The notes beneath the pieces are model-generated. The model saw only the letters and a list, made by a program, of their open reading frames with translations. It did no database searches and had not been told where the DNA came from. A stretch of DNA of 64,000 nt from Bacilli bacterium (GTDB lineage: Bacteria; Bacillota_I; Bacilli_A; RF39; UBA660), in NCBI GenBank assembly GCA_022009835.1, contig CP091726.1, positions 186,001 through 250,000 on the forward strand, written 5' to 3'. Each line of letters opens with the position of its first letter. Positions within the stretch are counted from its first letter, which is position 1. Shown here one piece after another: positions 12,872 through 21,212 of the stretch. The translations under genes and the position numbers were made by a program.

Positions 12872-12949
12872 AATTTTTAATTATTAAAAAAATTTTATTT
12901 TTAATCATAATGATTAATTTTTACAAAGTCCTTTATTATATAAGTTCTA

Positions 12950-12985
12950 CAGATAAATAACATACAAATGTATGTTATTTATCTG
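12950..12985. repeat. perfect 16-bp inverted repeat upstream of the SRP RNA promoter
   Basis: CAGATAAATAACATAC and its exact complement are separated by AAAT. The repeat ends two bases before the -35 box of the SRP RNA promoter. No T tract follows directly, so it is not a plain terminator; it may be a regulatory or protein-binding site. Confidence 0.7.
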
Positions 12986-12987
12986 TA

Positions 12988-13016
12988 TTGACTATTTTTT
13001 TAAATTATTATATAAT
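12988..13016 (+). promoter_or_regulatory. strong promoter of the SRP RNA gene
   Basis: TTGACT (12988-12993), a 17-base spacer and TATAAT (13011-13016): near-consensus sigma-A promoter. Confidence 0.85.
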
Positions 13017-13020
13017 ACCT

Positions 13021-13104
13021 GTTGATACAACATTAAATGATGGAACCAAGTCAGGGACGGAAGTCAGCAGCTTTAACATTTATTTGATGTGTGTATCTTT
13101 TTTT
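13021..13104 (+). ncRNA. ffs: small signal recognition particle RNA (4.5S-like)
   Basis: RNA scaffold of the SRP, which binds Ffh and targets membrane proteins. The conserved apical domain reads AAGTCAGGGACGGAAGTCAG followed by CAGCTTT, matching the bacterial GUCAGG...CGGAA...AGCAGC signature of helix 8. The outer stem pairs GATAC (13024-13028) with GTATC (13093-13097), and ACATT/AAATG-type segments pair between. It ends in seven Ts. At about 80 nt it is of the short 4.5S class, without the Alu domain found in Bacillus scRNA. In Bacillus the gene lies near tadA and dnaX, as here. No protein-coding role is likely for this stretch. Confidence 0.88.
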
Positions 13105-13132
13105 ATTGTTGATAAATTTAATTTTAATATTA

Positions 13133-13927
13133 TGTTTCACGTGAAACATAATATTTTTATTTTGAATAATTTTTTTATAATGATGTTTCACGTGGAACAT
13201 TAATATTATTAACAATATATGTTTTATTGATTGTTTTTCTTTTTACATTATTTATTTACATTTAATTTAAATTTATAAGCAATATAAAATATTTTTTTAT
13301 GTTTCACGTGGAACATTAAGTTTTTCCACAAATAATAAAAAAATATAATTCATAATTATTAAAAAAAATAGTAATTAATTGTAGATTAATATTTAGTTAT
13401 TATTATTTTGCGGTGTAAACAAATATATTTAATAAATAATTAATTTGAAATCTAATGTTCCACGTGAAACATAGTTCATCCATAACTTATATTTTTTTAT
13501 AAATTTATATTGGTAAAATTTTTATATAAAAAAAGATTAATTAATTAATATAATAAGAAAATTAATTTAAAAATAGTTATTTTTTTATGTATGATTCACG
13601 TGAAACATAGTTGTCCACAATTTTTTTGAAATTAAAATTATTAAATAATATAGTTTAATATATAGTTTTTTTATATAAATATTGTTACTGTCTAAAAAAA
13701 AGTTAATGTTTCATGTGGAACATATAATTATCAACAACATATGTTATTATTATTTTTATATATTTTTATTATACTTTTTTTAAAAAAATATGTAATGTAT
13801 AATAGGCTATGTTTCGCGTGAAACATAGCTATCCACAAAATTGTGAATAATAATTGTATTATAAAATTAATTTGCAATTGTTATTTTAAAAAATATATGC
13901 TAATATTTTGATGTTTCACGTGGAACA
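13133..13927. promoter_or_regulatory. parS: centromere-like array of eight parS sites
   Basis: Eight 16-bp sites of the Spo0J/ParB consensus TGTTTCACGTGAAACA: 13133 (perfect), 13184 and 13300 (TGTTTCACGTGGAACA), 13456 (TGTTCCACGTGAAACA), 13592 (TGATTCACGTGAAACA), 13707 (TGTTTCATGTGGAACA), 13810 (TGTTTCGCGTGAAACA) and 13912 (TGTTTCACGTGGAACA). Spacing is about 50-155 bases, and the DNA between is almost pure A/T with no credible gene. DnaA-box-like 9-mers with one mismatch follow four sites within 3-6 bases (13322, 13611, 13728, 13829). Spo0J loads here and recruits SMC for origin segregation. No parAB/spo0J gene lies in the window. Confidence 0.93.
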
Positions 13928-13945
13928 TAGTTAAAAGGAGGAAGT

Positions 13946-14372
13946 ATGGATGTTGATAGAATGAAAATGGCAGTTGAATTAGCAAAAAAAGCTTATGAAT
14001 TGGATGAGATACCGGTTGGTTGTGTTATTTTTTGTAATGATGAGCTTGTTGGTTGTGGATATAATAGGAAGGAGCATGGGAAAAATGCTATTTTGCATGC
14101 AGAAATGATGGCAATTAGTGAAGCTTGTAGAAAACTTAATAGTTGGAGATTAGATGATTGTTGTTTATATGTTACTTTAGAGCCTTGCATGATGTGTATG
14201 GGAGCTATAATCGAGAGTAGAATAAAGAGTGTTTATTATGGCACTGAAAGAAACACCAAACAAATGTATGATAAAATAACTGTAAATTCTTTTTATATCA
14301 ATGAAAAAAATAAATAATATAGAGTGCTCTAAATTGTTGTCTGATTTTTTTGAAAAAAAGAGAAAAAAATGA
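13946..14372 (+). CDS. tadA: tRNA-specific adenosine deaminase TadA
   Basis: Deaminates A34 of tRNA-Arg(ACG) to inosine. The zinc site is complete: HAEMMAI (about 14095) with catalytic Glu and PCMMCMGA (about 14185). AAAAGGAGG precedes ATG 13946. The frame stops at 14317, but shortening the A run near 14305 by one base continues as INNIECSKLLSDFFEKKR to TGA 14372. That gives about 141 residues and the normal C-terminal helix. The last parS site ends 18 bases upstream, so the promoter must overlap the array. In Bacillus the gene is also near dnaX. Confidence 0.93.
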
Positions 14373-14419
14373 TAATTTCTTCTTTTTTTATGGTATAATA
14401 TTGTGGTAGGAGGTATTTT

Positions 14420-16132
14420 ATGAGCTATTTGGCTTTATATCGTAAATATAGACCTGTTGATTTTAATAATGTGTATGGACAAGAAGAGGTTGTTACCGTA
14501 TTAAAAAATGCTATTGTTACTGGTAAAATATCTCATGCTTATCTTTTTTGTGGTCCTAGGGGTACTGGAAAGACCACTATTGCTAAGATTGTAGCTAGAC
14601 TCGTTAATTGTGATAATTTGATTGATGGTAATCCTTGTGGAAAGTGTTATAATTGTTTAAATTATTTGAATAGTAATGATATTGTTGAAATTGATGCTGC
14701 TTCAAATAATGGTGTTGATGAAATTAGAGAACTTAGAGATAAGGTAAATCTTGTACCCAGTAATGCCAAGTATAAAGTTTATATTATTGATGAAGTTCAT
14801 ATGCTTACTATGCAGGCTTTTAATGCTCTTTTAAAGACATTGGAAGAACCTCCGAGTCATGTTATTTTTATATTAGCAACAACTGAACCACATAAAATAC
14901 CATTAACTATTTCTTCAAGATGTCAAAAAAATTTAGATTTTTCTAAGATTAGTGATGATAAAATTGTTGATAGGTTAAAAAGATATATGTTATTGTGAAA
15001 ATATTTCTACTGATGATGATACTTTATATGAAATTGCTAGATTATCTGATGGTGGAATGAGGGATGCTATTAATATTCTTGATCAGTTAGTTGCTTATTC
15101 TAATGGAAATATAACTATTGATGATGTTTATAAAGTTAACGGGTCAGTATCTTATAATGATTTATATAATTTACTTAATAATATTATTATTAATAATAAA
15201 ATTGAAATTATTAATTTTTGTTGATTATTTAAATAATTCAGGTAAGGATATAGCTAAATTTATTGAAGAATTACTTATTTTTTTCTTAAAGATGTAATTA
15301 TTTTTTTAAAAAAATACTGGAATTGATTCAAATATTTCTATTAAAAAAATGAATATATTAAATTAATTTGTGATAAATACGATGATATTTTATTATATGA
15401 ATTGATAGAAAGCTTAAATACTATTCAAAATAATGTTAAGTTATCTAATAATAGTTCTATTATATTTTTTTAACTTCGATTCTTAGATATTCGGATTTAA
15501 AGTTTAAAAAAAGATAATTTATCTATTTGTGATATAAATAATAATAAAAAAATGATGTTGCAAATTTGAATGAAAAAAATTTAAAAAATCAAGGCGTAAT
15601 AGAAGATAATAATATTTCCCGGGAAATAATTGATATAAAGAAAAGAATTGGATGATGATGAAATTAATGTTAGAGTAAACAATGCTTTAGCAATTGCTTC
15701 CAAGGAAGTTCTTGATAAATTTAAAGATAAATGGGCGATGATTGATGATTATATTGATGACGAAAAATATTCTATTGTATCTGGGCTACTTAAAGATTCT
15801 AATCTTGTCGTTGGATCTAATGATTATATTATATTATCTAATAAATTTCAGTCGATTGTTGATAGAATGAATTGTAATTTATCTGCTATTGAGAATTTGT
15901 TAGAAAAAATTTTAGGTAATCATGTTTATGTGGCTATTATAAGTGATGAAAAAGTGGAATATAGTTAAAAAAATAAATATATTAACGATATAAAAAAAGT
16001 GGTAAAAAAAATATACTTTAATAAAAAAATGAAAATAATAATCAAGTTGATGGTAGTATTGTTAAAGAAAAAAATAATTCTATAGATCAGTTAATTGATT
16101 TAGTTGGTAACAATATTATTGAATATAAATAA
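14420..16132 (+). CDS. dnaX: DNA polymerase III gamma/tau subunit, frameshifted
   Basis: Clamp-loader ATPase. AAA+ domain: Walker [13 protein letters not shown] (about 14550), four zinc-binding cysteines CGKCYNC with the preceding NC (about 14610-14655), DEVHML (about 14788) and the arginine-finger region ISSRCQ (about 14910). After 15000 the frame breaks repeatedly at A/T runs (14995, 15210, 15280, 15340, 15470, 15510, 15560, 15640, 15965). C-terminal tau-like sequence continues to EYK-stop at 16132. ATG 14420 follows TAGGAGG. A Noc-type site is embedded at 15614. ybaB and recR follow as in other Bacilli. Confidence 0.93.
15614..15627. promoter_or_regulatory. Noc-binding-type site 3, inside dnaX
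   Basis: ATTTCCCGGGAAAT within the tau-like part of dnaX, where it encodes ISREI, the same peptide as at the end of recF. The symmetry is exact over 14 bp. Confidence 0.72.
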
Positions 16133-16147
16133 AGGAGAATGATAAAA

Positions 16148-16446
16148 ATGAATATGCAAGCTATAATGATGCAAGCTAGAAAAATGCAAAAAGATATTGA
16201 AAAAACACAAAAAGAACTTGAAGGAATGTCTTATGAAGGAAAGTCACAGATGGTTACTGCTGTTATTGGTGGTAATAACAAGATTTTTTTCAATTAAAAT
16301 TGATAGTGAAAAATGTAGATAAGGAAGATATTGAATTACTTGAAGATATGATTTTAATAGCGGTTAATAATGCTATTGAAAAGATGGAAAAAGATAAGCA
16401 GGAAAAATTAGGCAAATATAGTAATATGTTTAATGGGTTAATGTAA
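16148..16446 (+). CDS. ybaB: YbaB/EbfC family nucleoid-associated protein
   Basis: Small DNA-binding protein found between dnaX and recR in most bacteria. The repaired product (about 98 residues) starts MNMQAIMMQARKMQKDIEKTQ, the typical amphipathic first helix, then GMSYEGKSQMVTAVIGG. The helix continues to NMFNGLM-stop. One break lies in the T run near 16285 (FSIKID). AAGGAGAATG precedes ATG 16148. The stop overlaps the recR start (TAATG), so the two are probably translationally coupled. Confidence 0.88.
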
Positions 16447-17039
16447 TGTATCCTAATAGTGTAAAAAATCTTATTGATTGTTTTAAAGATTTGCCAGGTA
16501 TTGGTGAAAAAACTGCTGAGAGACTTGTTTTTTCTTTAATAGGTTTTAATAAGGAAAACCTTACTTCCTTTTCTGACTCTCTTATTATTGTTAGAGATAA
16601 ACTTACTAATTGTTCTATATGTGGAAATATTACTGAAAATGATATTTGTGATATTTGTTTGGATAGTAATAGAAATAGTAAAATTATTTTTGTTGTTGAA
16701 AAGGCAAAAGATATTTCTTTATTTGAAAAAATTAATGTTTATCATGGAAAATATCATGTTTTAGGCGGACTTATATCTCCGCTTGAAGGAATTGGGCCTG
16801 ATGATATTAATATTTCTAAACTTCTTTCTAGAGTAGAAAAAGAAAATATTGAGGAAATTATACTTGCTTTGAAACCTTCGATAGAGGGTGAGACTACAAT
16901 GCAATATATAAAAAAGGTATTAGAAAATAAAAATATTAAAATTACAAGAATAGCTACAGGTATTCCTATTGGAACTGATATTGATTATATTGATGCTATG
17001 ACTTTGGAATTTGCTTTGGAAGGTAGGAAAGACATATAA
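16446..17039 (+). CDS. recR: recombination protein RecR
   Basis: RecR forms a ring clamp on DNA and acts with RecO/RecF in gap repair. The 197-residue product is intact. Helix-hairpin-helix DLPGIGEKTAERL (residues 13-25), the four-cysteine zinc finger CSICGNITENDICDIC, and the TOPRIM domain starting FVVEKAKD. The C-terminus TRIATGIPIGTDIDYIDAMTL fits the family, and the length equals the usual 198-200. It begins at ATG 16446, overlapping the ybaB stop by one base. Confidence 0.96.
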   Translation: MYPNSVKNLIDCFKDLPGIGEKTAERLVFSLIGFNKENLTSFSDSLIIVRDKLTNCSICGNITENDICDICLDSNRNSKIIFVVEKAKDISLFEKINVYHGKYHVLGGLISPLEGIGPDDINISKLLSRVEKENIEEIILALKPSIEGETTMQYIKKVLENKNIKITRIATGIPIGTDIDYIDAMTLEFALEGRKDI

Positions 17040-17065
17040 CATTATTTTTTTCATATAGTTTATTG

Positions 17066-17264
17066 ATGACTATGATGAAAAAAATGTTTTTGATGTTTAT
17101 AAAAAAATTATTGTTGCGATATTATTTATATATACTTATAATATTATTGTTTTTTTCCTTTAGGTATTATTATTCCTATTAACATATTTAATGTGTTAAT
17201 AGTTAGTTTTTTTGGACTTCCTGCTATTATAGTGCTTTGTTTGTTTTCTATATTTGTTGTTTGA
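17066..17264 (+). CDS. bofA: BofA-like small membrane protein, frameshifted
   Basis: Candidate BofA (pro-sigma-K processing inhibitor family). The C-terminal half reads GIIIPINIFNVLIVSFFGLP then AIIVLCLFSIFVV, close to the HVPIN...ILGIPG end of BofA, after a hydrophobic N-terminal segment. The frame changes in the T run near 17150-17157, and the start is uncertain (ATG 17066, 17072 or 17075) with no clear ribosome-binding site. In Bacillus bofA lies just after recR, which is the main support. Known BofA sits in the forespore outer membrane and restrains SpoIVFB. Confidence 0.55.
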
Positions 17265-17274
17265 GGGGTGAATT

Positions 17275-18219
17275 ATGTTAGAAAATTATAAAGATGGACA
17301 ACCTATATTTTATAATATAACTACAAATGCTATTTTGAATAATAAAATATCTCATGCATATATTTTTGATTCTAATGGTAATTCTTTGGTTATGGAAATG
17401 GTTATGTCTTTTGTAAAACAGATTATATGTATGGATATAAAAACAAGATGATATAAAAGAAAATATTTACAAAAAAATTGATGATGGTAACTATATTGAT
17501 GTTAAAATCATTAGGCCTGATGGTATGTGGATAAAAAAAGATCAATTATTAGATTTACAAAATGAGTTTAATAACAAGGCATTTGAAGGTGGAAAAAAAG
17601 TATATATTATTAAATCGGCAGAAAAAATGAATGTTCAAACTGCTAATTCTATATTAAAAATTTTTTTAGAAGAACCAATTGATGATATTGTTGCTATTTT
17701 TAATTACTGATAATATTAATTTACTTCTTCCTACTATTGTATCTAGGTGTCAAGTTATTAAATTAAATATATATTCTTCTAATATTTTTTTGATTATTTA
17801 TCTGATTTAATTGATATTAATAATGTTAAGGATATTTCAAATGAAATTGAAAAGGAAATGATTGATAATATTATTCAGTTTATAAAATACATAGAATATT
17901 ATAATTTAAGTACCTTAATTTATACTAAAAAAAGTTATGGCATAAAAAAATTTTTAAAGAAAGAAGTGAATGTTATATTGCATTTGATTTGATGATTAAA
18001 TTTTATTATGATGTTTTTAAGATATAAATTGAATTTAAAATCTTTTACTTTTTTTCTGATTTTATTGAAATTATTAAAGATATTTCTAATAATAATGATA
18101 TTACTAAAATATGCAATAAAATTGGCCTTTTAGATAGTGCAATGTATAATATTAAGTATAATTTGAATATTAATTTACTTATTGATAAATTGATTATAGA
18201 TATGTGTGGTGATAATTAA
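17275..18219 (+). CDS. holB: DNA polymerase III delta-prime subunit, frameshifted
   Basis: Clamp-loader subunit related to dnaX but without a working P-loop. N-terminus MLENYKDGQPIFYN, then NNKISHAYIFDSNG where a P-loop would be. Next come KVYIIKSAEKMNVQTANSIL and KIFLEEPIDDIVAIF (about 17600-17705), then LPTIVSRCQVIKL with the SRC motif. The C-terminal helical domain is broken in several A/T runs to the stop at 18219. GAGGGGTG precedes ATG 17275. The stop overlaps the next start (TAATG). Its place between recR/bofA and ricT is the Bacillus order apart from tmk. Confidence 0.85.
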
Positions 18220-19023
18220 TGGAAATAGTTGGTGTAAGATTTAATGAAGATGGAAAAAGTTTATTATTTTTAATCCTAATGGTTTAAGTTTAAAAGTGAA
18301 TCTTACTGTTATTGTTAATACTGAAAAAGGTATTAGGTTTGGTAAAATAGTGGATATTAAAGAAAGTGATAATGTTGATTCTTTTATTTAATGTAATTAG
18401 AATTTCTTCAAAAAAAGGATTTTTCAGCAACATTTAAGAAATATGCAAGATGAAAAAATTGCTCTTGCTAAATGTAGGGAACTTGTAACTAAAGATGGTT
18501 TAAAAAAATGACTGTGATTGATGCTACTTATAATTTTGATAAGAGTCAATTAGTATTTAGATTTTTTTAGCTGATGAGAGAATAGATTTTTAGAAAGTTA
18601 GCTAAAGATTTAGGTTCTATATTAAAGACAAGAATTGAACTTAGACAAATTGGAGTAAGAGATAAGGCAAAAGATATTGGAGGAATTGGTCCTTGTGGCA
18701 GAATACTATGTTGTACTTCATTTTTAACTAATTTTAATACTGTTTCAATTAATATGGCTAAGATACAAGGACTTGCTTTAAATCCTACTAAAATTAATGG
18801 TGTTTGTGGTAGGTTGCTTTGTTGTTTAAATTATGAAAATGTGCAATATAGTGAGGCAAGGAAAAGTGTTCCTGAAGTTGGTAAAAGAGTTAAATTTAAT
18901 GGTAGTGAAGGGAAAGTTATTTCTTCAGAACCTTTAGCGGGTAAATATAAATTATTAGTGGGTAATGAAGTTGTAAATGTTGATGTAAATGATAGTAAAA
19001 AAAATAGGCTACTTAATTTTTAA
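18219..19023 (+). CDS. ricT: RicT/YaaT, PSP1-domain protein, frameshifted
   Basis: In B. subtilis RicT joins RicA and RicF in an iron-sulfur complex that affects RNase Y maturation, sporulation and competence. The protein begins MEIVGVRFNEDGK. The PSP1 core has RIELRQIGVRDKAKDIGGI and the cysteine-rich GPCGRILCCTSF, then GVCGRLLCCLNYE (about 18695-18835), which supply cluster ligands. The C-terminus is KNRLLNF. Breaks are near 18255, 18385, 18410, 18508 and 18570. The start overlaps the holB stop. Partners RicA and RicF are not in the window. Confidence 0.88.
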
Positions 19024-19030
19024 AAAAAAT

Positions 19031-19746
19031 ATGTATATTTATCAGGATACTGATTATTTTAAGATGTCTTTAGACTCTTTACTTTTGGCTAATTTTGTTA
19101 CTATTAATTTACGTGATAAAAATATATTAGATATTGCTACAGGTAATGCTCCTATTCCAATGTTACTTACTTATAGAACTAAGGCTAAGATATATGGTAT
19201 TGAAATTCAAAAAGAAATATATGATTTGGGTGTTAAGTCTATTATTGTAAATCATATGGACAAACAAATTGAAATTATAAATGATGATGCTAAAAAAATG
19301 CTTGTATTTTATTTGGTGATGATTATTTTGATATAATTACTTGCAATTCTCCATATTTTAGCACTAGTAATGTATTATTTGAAAATGATAATTTAGTTAA
19401 AGCTACTGCTAGACATGAAAAAAATTTTTTTAAATATTAATGATGTGTTTGTTATATCAAAAAGATTACTTAAAACAAATGGTAAACTTGCTATTGTTCA
19501 TAGAACAGATAGATTTATTGAGATAGTTGATATGGCTAAAAAAAATATGGTTTTTAGTATTAAAAAAAGTAAGATTTATTTATCCTAAAGTGGGAAAAAA
19601 TAGTGATCTTGTACTTATTGAATGTACTAAGAATGGTAAAAATGGGTTAAAATTACTTTCTCCATTGTTTGTTTATGATGAAGATGGCAATTATAATAGT
19701 GAAATTAAAATGATGTTTGGAGATGATACTAATGATACAAAAATAG
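19031..19746 (+). CDS. TrmN6/YabB-like tRNA m6A methyltransferase, frameshifted
   Basis: Class I SAM methyltransferase that modifies tRNA-Val A37 in the E. coli family member. Motif I is ILDIATGNAPIPMLL (about 19125-19165). The catalytic NPPY-type motif appears as CNSPYFS (about 19345), with Ser replacing the first Pro. The C-terminus is KNSDLVLIECTKNGK then a conserved LFVYDEDGNY. One A fewer in 19739-19743 gives DTK-stop at 19746, while as read it runs on to 19775. It starts eight bases after ricT. Order ricT-yabB-rsmI matches Bacillus. Confidence 0.82.
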
Positions 19747-20576
19747 TTATAATGATACTCCTACTTTATATTTGATACCTACTCCTATTGGTAATTTGGA
19801 AGATATTACTTATCGAGCAGTTAAAGTATTAGAAGAAGTAGATGTAATTTTTTCTGAAGATACGAGAGTAACTCTTAATTTACTTAATAATTTTGGTATT
19901 AAAAATAAATTGATTTCTTTACATGAGCATAACGAAGATGTTGTTAAAACACAGGTTCTTGAATATTTAAAAAATGGTAGTTTTGTTGGATTAGTTACTG
20001 ATAGGGGCACTCCTATTATTAGTGATCCGGGTTATAAGACAGTGAAATATGTTAGTGATAATGGTTATAATGTTGTTGCTTTACCTGGAGCAACGGCTTT
20101 TGCTTGTGCTCTTGTTACTTCTGGTATTTCTCCACAATCTTTTTTATTTTATGGTTTTTTGAATAGTAAGGATTCTAAAAAGAGGGAAGAATTAGAATTA
20201 CTTAAAGAAAATGAATATACAATGATTTTTTATGAGGCTCCTCATAGAATTATTAAAACTTTGAATATGATGCTCGAAGTTTTTGGTAATAGAGAGATAA
20301 GTATTTCTAGGGAAATTACTAAAAAATTTGAGTCCATTTATCGTGGTAAGTTAGAAGATGTTATTAAAATTGTTCCTGAAAAAGGTGAATTTGTTATTGT
20401 TGTTGAAGGTAATAAGTTAAGTAATATTGATTTTTAATTTATCAATAAAAAGAAGCAGTTGATTTATATATTAAAAAAATGGCTTTGATGTTATGACATC
20501 AATTAAAAAGGTTGCTAAAGATAGAAAAATACCTAAAAATGAGGTATACAAAGAATATCATGGAAAGGATGATTAA
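19732..20576 (+). CDS. rsmI: 16S rRNA 2'-O-methyltransferase RsmI, frameshifted
   Basis: Methylates C1402 of 16S rRNA using SAM. The tetrapyrrole-methylase fold shows [45 protein letters not shown] (usual DAGTP has become DRGTP), [11 protein letters not shown] and [13 protein letters not shown] (19719-19722) sits before ATG 19732. Removing one A from the run at 19739-19743 opens [20 protein letters not shown]. Near 20437 a T run must be changed to continue into [13 protein letters not shown] and end KEYHGKDD at 20576, the usual RsmI C-terminal domain. It overlaps trmN6 by about 15 bases. Confidence 0.92.
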
Positions 20577-20578
20577 TA

Positions 20579-21140
20579 ATGAAATTAGTTGTTGGTCTTG
20601 GTAATCCAGGAAAGGAATATATAAATACAAGGCATAATGTAGGCTTTGATATTGTTGATATATTTGCTGAAAAAAATATAATTGTTCTTTTAAAAAAGAG
20701 GATAAGTTTAATGCTGACATTTTTGATATTAATATTAATGGTATTAAAATTATTGTTGCTAAGCCTCTTACTTATATGAACTTATCAGGGGAAGCTGTAG
20801 GTAAAATAGCTAGTTTTTATAATATTGATTCAAAGGATATTCTTGTTATTCATGATGATATGGATATGGTTTTAGGTAAAATAAGGGTTGTTTATGATAG
20901 TTCTAGTGGGGGACATAATGGAATTAAGAGTATAACAAATTTTCTTGGAACTAGTGAGTATACAAGACTTAAGATTGGTATTGGTAGTAATGAAAAAAAT
21001 AATGATGTTGTTTCTTTTGTTCTTGGCAGATTTGATAAAGAACAAAAAAATGCTATTAGATAATGTTTATAAAAAAGTTGATAATTTAGTAGAGGATTTT
21101 TGTTAATTATGATATTAATAAATTAAAAGCAAATTTATAA
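20579..21140 (+). CDS. pth: peptidyl-tRNA hydrolase, frameshifted
   Basis: Recycles tRNA from peptidyl-tRNA dropped by ribosomes. N-terminus [20 protein letters not shown] contains catalytic His in TRHN. Then [12 protein letters not shown], the catalytic Asp region VIHDDMDM, and GGHNGIKSI (about 20910-20930). The C-terminus reads KVDNLVEDF then [12 protein letters not shown] when the A run near 21050 and a T run near 21102 are corrected, ending at 21140. Start ATG 20579 is two bases after the rsmI stop. In Bacillus pth also precedes mfd and spoVT. Confidence 0.94.
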
Positions 21141-21212
21141 TAGTATGAATAATAATTGTTAATTTGATACATAATTATATGTATCTTTTGTTATTGGTAA
21201 AGGAGGTGTTTC

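Noticed and set aside
12988..13203. A 71-codon open frame across the SRP RNA and first two parS sites
   Set aside because: It starts in the SRP promoter, has no ribosome-binding site and its sequence is explained by the RNA gene and binding sites.
13133..13927. CRISPR-like spaced repeats
   Set aside because: Repeats are 16-bp palindromes with irregular A/T spacers and no cas genes; parS explains them.
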